The position numbers and the translations under genes were made by a program. From assembly GCA_003049465.1 (NCBI GenBank), contig PYSS01000012.1, positions 248,001 to 312,000 on the forward strand: DNA of 64,000 bases, read 5' to 3'. Below are positions 46,352 to 58,409 of the stretch, piece after piece. Position 1 is the stretch's first letter; each line of letters begins with the position of its first letter. The notes beneath the pieces were generated by a model. It saw only the letters and a program-made list of their open reading frames with translations, was not told the origin of the DNA and did not search any database. Origin of the DNA: Magnaporthiopsis rhizophila. Lineage: Eukaryota > Ascomycota > Sordariomycetes > Magnaporthales > Magnaporthaceae.

Positions 46352-48221
46352 ATGCCCTCTTCGGTCATGCCAGGTCGGGCCCGCAAGGCTGCCCAGCCCA
46401 AGCCTGTAGCTCGCCCCGAGCCAGATCCCCCTGGGTCCTCGAACCCTTCCTCGAACGTTGAGAGCGCTAGCCAAGGCGGCGGAGGATCCGAGTCGGACGG
46501 CGAGTCTGGGCCCGGGTCCGGGGCGGAGTCTGAAGAGTCGGACCAGCTTGACAGCCCTGGCTCACGCAAGAGGCGCAAGGTGTTGCTTGACATCGATCAT
46601 GAGGACGAAGACGATGAAGACGAGGACGAGGACGACGATGCAGATAAGCTGCCGGACAAGAAGGCCTCGTCCTTCAACGTGCCCTCACGCATAAAACGGC
46701 AGCTTCCTCGGGCGGAGCAGGCTATCTCTGCCTCCGCCGTCGCTGAAGCAGCCAGGAGCATTGCGGACCTCGCCGCGCCTAAGAGGATACTTGCGCCTAC
46801 CGATGCAAGCACCTCGTTTGAGTCACTCGGCGTCCGGCCATGGCTTGTTCAGTCGCTGTCCAACATGGCCATCAAAAGGCCAACGGGCATCCAGAAGGGC
46901 TGTATCCCCGAGATCCTGAAGGGACGGGACTGCATAGGCGGCAGCCGGACGGGCTCGGGAAAGACGGTCGCCTTCGCCGTGCCCATCTTACAGAAATGGG
47001 CTCAGGACCCCTCTGCCATCTTCGCGGTCGTATTGACTCCAACTCGGTATGTCTATGAGTGGAATCGCCGCGCGGTTCAGTCCATGAAATGCTGGTTTGC
47101 GTCGTGGAGACTCGGTAGCAAGTGCATGAGACTAACCCATTTGTTCCTATCAATACAGTGAGCTGGCTCTGCAGATGTACGAGCAGTTCAAAGCGATCTC
47201 CTCGCCTCACGTCCTCAAGGCCGCCCTTATCACAGGTGGCTCAGACATGCGGCCACAGGCCATCGCTCTAGCCCAACGCCCGCATATCGTCATTGCCACC
47301 CCGGGCCGGCTGGCTGATCACATCCGCACGTCGGGTGAGGACACAATATGCGGACTGAGGCGTGTGCGCTTTGTCGTGCTCGACGAGGCCGATCGCCTCC
47401 TCGCCGGCGGCGGCACTGGCAGCATGCTTCCGGATGTCGAAGAGTGTCTAGGCGCCCTGCCACCACCCACAGAGCGGCAGACCCTCCTCTTCACCGCCAC
47501 CGTCACCCCCGAGGTACGCGCACTCAAGGACATGCCGCCCAAGCCAGGCAAGGAGCCTGTATTCGTGTGCGAGGTCGACACCCAGACACTCGCCATCCCC
47601 GCCACTCTCAGCCAGACGCACTTGCAGGTGCCCGTGACGCACCGCGAGCACTACCTGCACGAGCTGCTCCTGACCGAGGCCAACGCCGAGCGGTCCGTGA
47701 TCATCTTCTGCAACCGCACGACGACGGCGCAGTTCCTGCACCACATGCTCCGCCTCCTCGAGCACCGCGTCACCGCGCTGCACTCGCGCCTGCCGCAGCG
47801 CCAGCGCATCGACAACCTCGGCCGCTTCCGCGCCACAGCTGCCCGCATCCTAGTCGCCACCGACGTCGCCGCCAGGGGTCTCGACATCCCCGAGGTCGCC
47901 CTCGTCGTCAACTACGACATCCCGCGCGACCCGGACGACTACATCCACCGCGTCGGCCGCACGGCGCGTGCCGGCCGCAAGGGTGAGGCCGTCACCTTTG
48001 TCGGCCAGCGCGACGTCGAGCTCGTCCTGGCCATTGAGCGCCGCGTCGGCCGCCCGCTGGTGGCCTGGGCCGAGGAGGGCGTCAACCTGGAGACGAGGGT
48101 CGTGCGCGACTCGCTCAAGCTGGTGTCGGAGAAGAAGAGGGAGGCACTGCTGGAGATCGAGGAGAACAGGGAGGTCGGAGGCAAGCGGAAACGGGGGAAG
48201 CTCAGATTGCGCGCCGAATAA
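46352..48221 (+). CDS. dbp8: DEAD-box ATP-dependent RNA helicase Dbp8
   Basis: Two exons, 46352-47046 and 47159-48221, with a 112-nt intron (GTATGT...ACAG) that rebuilds the Arg of PTRELALQ. The product is 585 residues. The first ~150 are acidic, with an Asp/Glu run. The helicase core follows: Q motif FESLG...RPTGIQ (about 156-181), Walker A SRTGSGKT (198-205), PTRELALQ, TPGRL, DEAD, TAT instead of the usual SAT, IIFCN, ARGLDIP and HRVGRTARAGR. The C-terminal tail is Lys/Arg-rich. Dbp8 acts in the nucleolus in early 18S rRNA processing, with Esf2 as its activator in yeast. The Dbp8 assignment rests on overall core similarity and on GGSRTGSGKTVAFAVPIL. Another ATG at 46367 is a possible start. 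Confidence 0.9.
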
Positions 48222-49836
48222 GCCGAGCATTCTTGCAGCCAAGCGCCCCCTACGATCTACCGCTGGTTTTGGCATCTCACTATTTTGTTTCTCTCCGGTT
48301 TCAATAAAGATGGACATGGATATCCCGGCTCTTTACACGACACATAGGTTTTCCTCGTTATGATGATATATTCTGCGCGTCAAGCTTCAGCAACTACCTA
48401 CATCTTCCCACAACTCGGCATCCCCGCGTCTTCGCGTAACGAGTTACCTGTTCTGGTTGCTTGTGTCGCCGTGGGTCTCTCGCGTCAGCGCACATGGCCA
48501 GCCCTATTCCGGCCCAGGGGGAGGAAGGATGGGGTTTCAGGATTATATAAGACACCAGCGATGATACATGACACCTCTTTTGGCGTGAGCACGTATCCCA
48601 CCCCTCGGCGACACACCTATTGGGTACCGACTCGCCGGTAAGGTAGGGCCCCTGTTCCTGTCGGATCAGGATCAGGGACGCGAGGGAGCGTGGGTTGCAC
48701 GGGGCAGTCTCGGCCTCGGCACACCGGTCGAGGCAGGTACAGTAAACACGGCCGCGGCCTTCTTAGTCATTGGGCTTGCCTTGCCTTACCTGTCCTGTCA
48801 TCCTAGGGCAGGCAGCTCAAAGTCTCACACATGTTGGCTGACGTGCCGGGGGGTGGGGTGGTGGGCCTTATGGGTTTTGTGGTGCTGTCCCAGGTAAAAA
48901 GGGAGGGACTCTTCTTGACGCCGAGCCATCTCCAGAAGCAAATCTCACATACCAAATCAAATTCGGTATAGGTCCCTGAGTCGGTTGAGTTACGTGTGTC
49001 GGGGTGTCCTCTGCTCGGCCGAGCTGGAATGTACATGGTGGACCCCTGGGGGAAACTGATGGAGTCTATTGCCGAAGTGAGGTTATTCCCGTACGCACGC
49101 CCGTGCGCTATACATACCTTTAGTAATCTTTTCGGGACTCGGCAAGCTTTTTTGAAAGGTCCCATTTGAAGGTTGCCATGCAATGTGGGCTTTTCAAAGC
49201 CCACATGCGTTTAGTTCGCCGCATCTCCCATTACCCTCGGAAGCCTGCCATCCGGCCATGGCCCAAGCTTTTTTTCTCTGATCGTATGAAGGGATGACGC
49301 AACCTCGAATAGACCCAACTATGTATGTAGGTAGGTACACGAGCAAAACTATAAGCCAATTACCTAGGCACCTTTGACAAATGGCCGAGGCCAACCAGCC
49401 AGCCGGGTTCCCTGTGGACCACGTCCGTGTGCCTAGGTCCTCCCGCCGCGAGTTCCCGAGACGCCGAGAAGCTTTGGGCCCCGGCGGTCCCACGGATCAA
49501 ACGATTGAGCCGTGTTCGCGGGGCCGAGGGCTCGCTTGCTCCGCCAGGTCCTGCGTACTTACTAAGCGGCGGCGGGCGTACGGGCGGATGGCGGGCTTAT
49601 GCAGCAAGCAGAGACTGCAACGCCCGCCGCGATGCATGGCTGCCTGATTATGTATGCGCTCACACGTTACAGTTTTCCCAGTTTGGGAAGGCTTCCAGAA
49701 CCGTTCTCTCAGCAGCTGGGGACTTTCGGATCTCGCCTAGATAATGTGCATTACCTGCATCAGCCGTACTGGATGGTGGTGGTGGCATTGCATCATCTCA
49801 GCCGCCTATGTTCCCTTCTTTAATAATGCACCCACC

Positions 49837-49876
<40 letters not shown>

Positions 49877-52423
49877 TATTCTTCTTTTTCTGTGGCAGCC
49901 GAGGACGTGGGTTGAGGCTGGGGTGGAAAGGCGGGCCACTTAGGGAGTCCCGCAATATGGAGACCAGTCGAAAGGCAGTGAGTAATCACCGTGCGGCTCG
50001 TAGCGAACTCGGCCAGCCGGCCAGTTTCGGCATCATGCGGAAGGTCGAAGAAGAGAAACTGGAAAGCCGGCGCGGTGCGGGTTGCAAATTACTGTTTTTC
50101 TGACTCCATCTTCCGCCGAAACGTAGACCGGCTTGGTGTAGGCAGTCAGAGACGCGCGGTTTACTGTTACGTTGCTCGCTCCTCCAGGACGCGAGATACG
50201 AAGACGAGCGTACGTAGTAAGACAGGATTTTGGCGTTTCGGCGACTGTGGCTGGGGTCGGTTGACAAATTTGTGCTGCTGACGCCGTCGGTCGTAGGGCT
50301 GTGCTGCCGGCGCCGATGGTTGGTCGGCTGGCGCATGACCGCATTTGCGTTTGTTGCGTGGGCCCGTGGGCCGTCAAATCACCATTGTTGCTCTCCGAGC
50401 CGGAGTCCTTCCTTATCCCCGACAGCGGACGCGCGCGTTTCGGATCCAGAATCTTCTCGCGCCGCCCGCGGAACATACACTTGGAAAAGGAAGAAATAAA
50501 GTTGCGGACATTATATCATGTACTTTAAGAGGTCCCCACCGCATGGCAAAGGATAAAAATGGTCACGATGTGGTACGGGCCAACTCTCAAAGAGAGGAGC
50601 CCGAACCTAGGCAGTCGTGACGTCGGCGAGCCGAAGCTAATCTCGGGGCGGATCGGGGCTTCCTGTCCGAGGTTCCAATTCTGCCCGTCTTACCTGGCAG
50701 CCGGGAATACCTGGATGTTTTGACGCGGCCCTAGATACTGCGCCTCAGTCGGGGGACACGAGTTTATCCGTTGTCGTTGTCGACGACGACGACGCCTTCA
50801 CGCCCATGGGACCATTGTTGGGCAAAGCGTCACCTGGCCGCAGCACACGCCAAGACGTGTGAATGAGGGCTGGGAATTATAATCTTAATTTTTCTGCATT
50901 ACATAAGGTAACGACCTACCAGGTACCTAGGTTCGTGGCAGGCAGCCACCCTCCCCAGTGCGTTATATGCACTGTCCCTTTCCCCCTTTTTTTGCTGCAT
51001 TTTGTTTGCTTGCCGTTTCGGGGCGGTGAACGATGCAAGCCCTAGGGCAGGCTGACTTTGCTTATTTCCCACGACACCAAAGAGACACTGCCGAAGGGAG
51101 CGCCACGGTTGGGTTGGTTGCCTCTGCTGGCAAACAGGGGAGGGGTTCAGGGGTTAATTGCACAGCAGTGCGCCAGCACACACACGCTGCAAGCTGGGGT
51201 CGAAATGTCGGGGACCCCTTTCGACCGCCTCTTCAGCTTCGTGCCAGCTGGAGACTCCAGATATTGCCAATCAATCAGCAAATCAATGCCTGACAGAGCT
51301 GCCCGCGTTTGGGCTAACGTTAATGTGATCGTGGGAAGGAATCACGGAGCTGTCACGCGGGGATAAAGACGCCATGTCTCTGGGGTCGGTAGGTATAGGC
51401 TCAAGCGGAATCGGATGGAACCGGCTCTGCTCGCTTGCCGGCCGCCTGGGAATGTGGTAAATTGCATCGCGGAAGGGCACCGGCGGGAGTCACAGGATTA
51501 TGAATCCGCTAACAAATCAAAGACCTAAGCACGGGCTTCGTTGATTGTCCCTCGCGTGCGGTCAGTGGGCCCCACATGCCTAACGGTCACCCGGCTAGAT
51601 TTGCAACCCGCCCTGGGCGATTTGCGATGCGACGATGCCTGGGCTTTTGCATCACATCATCAGTATGATTCACTTTGGATGGAGATCGGAGGGGAGCTCT
51701 CGGCACTGTCCTGCGTAAGCCGCTATGTGCAGATAGGGTTATCAGCCAGGTGTTGTTTGAGGGCCCAGGCGAGAGCATCGGCGCTAGCCCCTTTATTCCT
51801 CATAATGCTGGTACTTGTGTGAAATCACTATGATGCCTGTCGGCACGTATCGTGCCAAGTCAATGCAGGGCCGCAATCGATCGATTGATTGACCGACCAT
51901 GGCTTGGCCAGGGCGGGCGGACGGACAGCAAGCCAGCAAACAACGCAGCGATGCTGGCCGTTGATGATGACGATAAGAGGCGGCACCACGGTCCAATCGA
52001 CGCTCCGACGGCTGCTTCTGGCCAGGTAACGGAGCGGGGAGCAAGGCAAAACGGCGATTTGGGCTCGAGGTGGTTGACGAATCCCGATCCGACCCCTGTC
52101 AGGCGAAAGCGAGGCCAACGAAAAAGGTACCTGACTGAATGACCGGGGTTGGCAAGGCAGCAGGAAAAAGAAAAATGCCGTCAGGCACCGCCATTTCCGA
52201 AAAGTCCCCTTCGAGTGAGGCAGGGCCAGTTGAGTACCTCGTAGTTAAGCCTAACGCCCTCCGGAGTTTAAGCGGGGATTCGCTAGATTCCGCATCCGCA
52301 CAGAAACCTTTCGGGTCCGCGCAAGCGTTTGCGCGCGCAGGCGCACATCATCGAGTGGGTGGGCGGTGACAAAGCGGCATGCCGAGGCGGCGGGCGGGGG
52401 ACCAGAGTCGGCTTTTTTTTCTT

Positions 52424-52479
<56 letters not shown>

Positions 52480-52480
52480 N

Positions 52481-52519
<39 letters not shown>

Positions 52520-53501
52520 TTGTGCTTTTCGAACTCTCTTCTCCCCTGCTTTCAAGTACTTCCGATTGCATTTCTCAGACGGCTCGGGTGGGTCCCCGTA
52601 GACTCAGCGTCCCCACAAGCAGAAAGCTGGCGGTCTTGGATGGCCCCGAAAAGTCCGAACGACCGACACGCAGCCCTGACCTGGCGACCCTAGGACCTGA
52701 GGTACCTGGCTCCTTGGCTAGGCTCGCAGGGCCCGCCCGGGCTTCCACGCTCGTGTGCCAACCCTTCGGTTTCTCGCGCTTTTTGTCAGCTGCGCTCTCC
52801 GCGGTCAAACGTAACATCCTGCTGATGCATGGGGGCAGGGCGTTTCCGCAAAATACGGTCAGGGACATTTGTCGAGTCGTCAGAGTTAAAAGAATGCGTC
52901 TCCCCTTGTCCATCTCGACCCAGATGCACTCTTTGTCTTGTCTTAACCATCGCCCCCAGCACCACAACCAACGACACAGCTCCCGGGACCAAGGCATCCT
53001 CTTGAGGGACACAAGCCTACCTATCTACCTTACCTACACTCTACATACAAGAAGACATCGTCACCCCCCCAACTGTGCTTGCATACGTCTAGCTTGGCTT
53101 TTGCCGTGCATCAACCACCCACATATCTTGCCTCCACTGTCTGCCTAGCCTAGTTGTTGGTGACTGCATGCGCTCTGCGTTGCACTCTCTCCCCTATCAT
53201 TATTCTGCCTGGCCAGACCTCCAATTGACTGTTGAACCGAAGACCACCCTCGTCGATTCCAGAACGACCAAGGGGTGGATCCCGAGTAAAGAACAAAAAG
53301 AAAAAGACGAAGCCGAGAACGGACTGGAGCCCAGCCCTACCTCGACACCCCTGCAATTAGCAGCGCCCTTCCGCAACTCGCCTGTGCCGCCTTGAGTCAT
53401 CGCAGTACTGTGCACCCCTTCGGGCCCTTGCCGAGTCCTAAGCACAGAAAAAAAAAGTCATATACAACCTGAGGCCCTATTCCTCTTCACCATTGTCCAA
53501 G
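48222..53501. other. Gene-poor stretch of 5.3 kb
   Basis: No supportable gene. It contains a run of 32 T (49838-49869), a TAGGTAGGTAC motif near 49327-49337 and a T tract of 93 bases with one N (52426-52518). The last several hundred bases before 53502 are probably the leader of the next gene. Open frames across the poly-T tracts encode only poly-Phe or poly-Lys and are artefacts. Confidence 0.45.
52426..52518. repeat. 93-base T tract with one undetermined base
   Basis: An almost uninterrupted T run with an N at 52480. Its true length is uncertain, because such runs are hard to sequence and assemble. Confidence 0.85.
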
Positions 53502-54350
53502 ATGGTGTCAACACATTTCTCCTCGACCCAACCTTCCCAACTCTCCCCCCACCAGCAGTCAGCCAAAAAGACTGTCACAGCAACTCCATCATCACCCATC
53601 ATCGCCTCCCCTTTCAAGAGGAAGACCATGAGCCTCACCCAGACCTACTACCTCGCCCACAAGGCCAGGGCCAAGCTATCAGCCGAGGCCCAGCGCCCCG
53701 ATCACGACCTCCGCAAGCTCGTCGGCAGCGCCAACCTGCTCGACGCCCTCATGGTGGAGCTCGCCGACGCCGAGAGGGAACAAGAGTCGTGGTTCAACCA
53801 GTCCGTCCGCGGCGCCACCACCAAGAAGACCACCCACACCCAAGAGCGGAGGGTACAATGGGCCGACGCAGTCGTTAAGGAGCCCGAAGAGGACTGGGAG
53901 GCTGACGACGCGCTTTCCGACTCGGACGAGGAGGACAGCGAGTACGACGACGACGAGGACGAGGACGTCGAGATGGCCGACGCCGTCTCCCTCTCCAGGA
54001 TACCTTCACACTCCAGCCAGCCTCTGGCCGCGCCCACAGTTGCTGACGATGAGGACTACTTCGACGAAGACGAGGAGGAGGACTACGCCCAGCTCACCCT
54101 CACCCGCTCGCAATCGCGCTCGGCAACGTCACCACCGGACCTGGATCACGACTCGGACTCATCTGAAGACGAGTCGATGCCACCATCGCCACCCACCGCC
54201 AGCCTAGCCAGCTTCCCGGACGACAAGCAACAAACACAAGAACAACACGACGAGGTCATGGCTTCTCCGCAGAGCGCCTTCTACAGCGAGGGCTTCTACC
54301 TGCCACCAAGGAGTCCCGGTCAACTGGTGTCTGCCGTATCGGTCTACTAA
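53502..54350 (+). CDS. Acidic conserved fungal protein, Ecm13-like
   Basis: An intronless gene for 282 residues. The N-terminal part holds a helical block, TYYLAHKARAKLSAEA followed by RPDHDLRKLVGSANLLDALM and then ELADAEREQESWF (about residues 45-100). It resembles the conserved segment I recall from fungal Ecm13/YJR115W-like proteins. A short basic RRVQWAD element comes next. The rest is strongly acidic (DSDEEDSEYDDDEDED and later DEEEDYAQL) and Ser/Pro-rich, likely disordered. No catalytic motif or membrane segment is seen. The biochemical role of the family is not established, so I give none. The family match is from memory and moderate. Confidence 0.72.
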   Translation: MVSTHFSSTQPSQLSPHQQSAKKTVTATPSSPIIASPFKRKTMSLTQTYYLAHKARAKLSAEAQRPDHDLRKLVGSANLLDALMVELADAEREQESWFNQSVRGATTKKTTHTQERRVQWADAVVKEPEEDWEADDALSDSDEEDSEYDDDEDEDVEMADAVSLSRIPSHSSQPLAAPTVADDEDYFDEDEEEDYAQLTLTRSQSRSATSPPDLDHDSDSSEDESMPPSPPTASLASFPDDKQQTQEQHDEVMASPQSAFYSEGFYLPPRSPGQLVSAVSVY

Positions 54351-57300
54351 GCCGAGACGGCTCCACCCATCTACCACCCTTGTCGTTTCTTTCATGTTGG
54401 TCTCCTTCGCATGAGCGTGGCGTTTCCAAAAAAGTTGTACCCCGAATGCTCAGGGGAACTGGGCCTGCGTTTTCTTTGTCCTGTATTTTCCTACCTTTTT
54501 TTCTTCTTCTCTTCCTTTGAGCGAAGCAAAGAGCGTTGATGATTATACCCCTGACGTTTCCTTTTCTTTTTTTTTTCTCCTTGTATTGGTGGACAGAAGG
54601 TTCAGGGTCTATTTTCTTCTCTTTGCCACCGCACAAACATCGCGACTCCAGGTCATTGTCACCTCATGACTATTTCCTTTCCTTTCTATTTTTATCGGGG
54701 CTGCACGGTTTCGACCTGGCCCAAACGTTTCGATCGGATCTGGCTAGGGATCTAAATTCTCGCTCCCATGTACATATGGTTGAGTGAGGGGAAAGTCTGG
54801 TGGCATCTTTTACTTCTTTTGTCCCTTACCGAGGTGAAGCTTCAGCCTCCTCGAAGGCAATGCCACGCTGGCTGCCTTAATTGGACATCAATCAAATAAT
54901 CATCGTGCACAAAAGGGCTCCAACCTCTCTGCTCGTCGCAAGTGATTTCCGTATGCATTGAAGCAAAATCCGAAAAGAATTAGCAGCACCCGAGAGCTCC
55001 CATCTGACAGCTTAAGCTACCACCCACACATCAAAGCTGTCTCACCAGCACGGTCACGAGCTTTCTAAGCACAACTAGTCACTTGTCATTCTCACGAGGG
55101 CGCTTCCCCCTTGCTGACTTTGCACCACCCGACCCGACTCCGTCTCCATCCCGCCGCGTCGGCCTCAGGGAAAAAGAAAAAGAGATTGACTGCCGGGGGG
55201 CCGAAGTCGGGCGGGTAGGTGGGATCGTCAATCCATGACCGATGGTCTTCTGAATCATTGAGCAAACGAAGGAGGGTGTTGTCATCCCCACTTTTGTTGT
55301 TCGAACCGCGTCGATCAGATTCAGCTGTTCGCTTACCCCGGCAACGCCCCAAGTCCTTGGGCCCAGATACAGTAAACTCTCTCACTCCGAAGGAGGCACA
55401 GGCAGGCACAGGCACAGCCTCGGTTTTGATTTGTGTATTACAGTCATGAACCCCACAGCAACGCCATCGGCTCTTTTTCATCCCCTCCGTCCGAGAGGGG
55501 CGGTCGGGTACTGTATGTACAGTAAGTGTGCGCTGGCCATCTCATCTCTCCCCCCTCAATTCTTCGTCACTGGGCGAATCAGAATGGTTGAACCCACAAT
55601 GCCCTCTGGAATTTCCTCTTCCGAGTGGTTTTGTTTGTTGTGGTTGGATGGAGAACCGGGCACCTATCCCAACACCGAAACCCCGCCTCTCACCGAGTCG
55701 GACGGAATCGCTGCCCGCCGCCCACAACCCGACAAAACCTAGGGCTCGACAAATTGACTTGCCGGCTGGCTGGAATGTTTTGTGTATGATTGAGTGCTCG
55801 GGTTGTTTTGCGACTTCCCTTTTTCTGGTCTCGGCAAAGGTGACTTTGATCGTTCCCCCCCCTTTTTTTTTTCTTCCAAACCTTCGTAACGAGTCTCATC
55901 AACAGCCGCAGGCAATCATTGCTAGTGAACGGGATCGTCAAACAACCTTACTAGTAGCCCCTCGACCCTACGCTGGGCACGGACGGACAACGACAGCCCT
56001 GGCTTGCTTGCTGGCTGCATCCCAACGTGGATGTGGATGCACGTGCAGCAGAGCAGTCTTGTCCACGTCCTTCGACGCAACACTTGTGCAGCCAGGCAAG
56101 CAGGCAGGCAGACAGACAAGCAGTTTCTGCACGGACAAACAAAACATCGTTCATCCCCGCAAGTGCGCAGGTGACGGGGCTGCTCGGACAGCGTCTCCCT
56201 GGCCCCGACTCGGTTAGAGTCACGGGGGCGAGACGAACGGGCGGCGTCGATAGTATGATCAATATTAGGCAGCTTGTTTTTTCTTTTTTTTTTTTCTTTT
56301 TCTTTTGCTTTTCACACTTTCGTATCTTGTGAAGAGCCTACCTAAAGGGGAACCTAGCTCAGGGCGCAAACCCCTGCTTGCAACCTAGGCATTTCGGTCA
56401 TGGCCGTAAAACCCTGGCCCCGTTTTAGCCCCCTCGAGGGGAGGAGGAACAAACACGCCGAACTCCAGCCACCCATTTGTATCACCACCGTATTTTGATA
56501 TTCTCAACTTTTGTGTGCGACCCCGTGTCAGCAGGGAGCCGCCACGGCAGAAGCGAAGGGGGCGATGATCTCAAAGCTCGCATCCGCTCTTCTGCAAGAC
56601 AAATCGAATATTGTGCAGCCCCGCCTGCCCTTTTTCCACCGCCCTTCTCCCTCGTCCGAGCACGGTCCGCATCCGAGTCCCTTGGAAATCTGCCTAGTGA
56701 GCTAGTCTTTCTTTGCACGCATGCGGTGTGTTGCACCATGCAGCCGGCCGGTCGTGCTGGCTGTTGGCGGAGACGCACGGGTGAGGGGATACCTCGTTCC
56801 CCGAGTAGGCGGTGTGGCTTGGTTGCATTGGCAGGAGGCCATCGAGGCGCCTTATTGATCGGCAGGCAGGCAATCATTTCGCTGTTGTCTCATCCTGCAG
56901 ATGTACTCGTTGTGCCGGTACTTCACCTTCGTCTATCATAGAGTGTAAACTCCATGCATGTCCTATTTGCCGGGCTTGACCTGAGGCCGAAAACTTTGGC
57001 GAAGCAGGCTGCCGCGGCAGACAGGCCAGAGCCCCAGATCAGCAGAGCCAAACACCCGCGGGCCCCGGCGCACCCCACAACCAGTCTATGGGTTTATTCA
57101 ACCCAAAATGCTATCTAGCTTAATTCGGCAAGCCGGGCGTCCAATCGGCCGGCCTCCTCAGCGTCCCCGGGTCTGGGCCTCCGAATACCTGGTAGGCGCC
57201 CAACTGCAATACGTGTCAAACGTCAAGCAAACTGGCCCGCCCCGTTTTGTTTTTCCCTTCCCGCCTGTTTCAAGCGGTGCGGGCGGTGCCCGTGGGCGCC

Positions 57301-58409
57301 GGAGGCACGGTATTGAGACACCTACTGCGGCCCGTCGCCTTTAGTCTTCCCGGCCGGGATTTTCTCTCCCTCGTATTCGCACGCAGGAAGGTCAGGTTGA
57401 TGGGCGATGGATGCACGCATACATACGCGCCTTCAGGCCTGGACTGCCACTTGAATACCAAGTAGAGAGAGAATACGAGCATGCCTCCCTCCCAGGCAGC
57501 CGCTCCCACTCTGCTTAGTGGAAACTCCCTCCGCGTCCACTGGGGGAGTGATTACTGTTGCGTGATTCACAAGTAGAGGGAGGTGACGCAGGAATGCAGT
57601 GATGAAACGCAATAGTAATCTCGCCGTTCGAGCCCGAGTTATCCCGCGCAAATGAGGAGGATGAGTCAACTGACCAAAGAGCTAGCAATGGCAGCGTGCC
57701 AAGCGATGACGGCGCGATTTGACTTCCCGGGGTGAAAATCCGGGGCAGGCAGGCGGCATTTGGGAAAGAAGGCGGTCTAGCCGCAGGCCGGATGTGGGCT
57801 AGGCGGCAGTTGTCGTATGTACGGCTGCTGTCCCTTGCGCAGGAGAGTGGGGAGGTACCAATTTGTTGGGCCGGAATCGCGAGTGTCGGAGGCTGGTATT
57901 GCTCCGAGGACCCAAGCTACGAGCCCGCAATTTATGTCCCCCAGTCGGGTACATTACCAAAACGCAACAACTAAAAGAAAAAAAAAAGGGTTAAAAACAC
58001 CCTTTTTACATGTAGGAAAATGAGTATATACTACTTACAAGTAACAGGATAATTTGGTCAAGTCTCCTACTTTTTTGCCTTTGTGTTGCTGGGAATTTAC
58101 CGAGTGAAGGATGTTGACCTGGTGTCCCCTTTTTTGCGGGCTCGTTTTTTTTGTCGTGGGGGAGCCAAGGTAATCCAGCGGGGTTTACTCGGCTCCGTCT
58201 GCTAAGACCGAGCATGCGAGCACGGTACATGGCCCGTGACACCCCTGCCACAAGACGCGGGCTAAGACAAAAAAAAATACGTCATCGGGCATGTGCGGCT
58301 TTGCGGCCTTCTCCGACACCCCGGCGTCGACAAGCCGCCGCATATCTGCCGGCATACCTAAACCAACCGAATTGAGTTCCGATAGCTGCCGCTGATCGCG
58401 GTTGAGACA
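54351..58409. other. Gene-poor stretch of 4 kb
   Basis: No supportable gene. Pyrimidine-rich blocks, GCAGGCAGGCAGACAG-type short repeats near 56097-56125 and a T-rich tract near 56276-56310 are present. Open frames are short, overlap one another and lack domains. The last ~150 bases should hold the iba57 promoter and leader. Confidence 0.45.

Noticed and set aside
52366..53148. A 260-codon plus-strand frame with a poly-Phe block
   Set aside because: Created by the 93-base T tract, whose length is uncertain and which contains an N.
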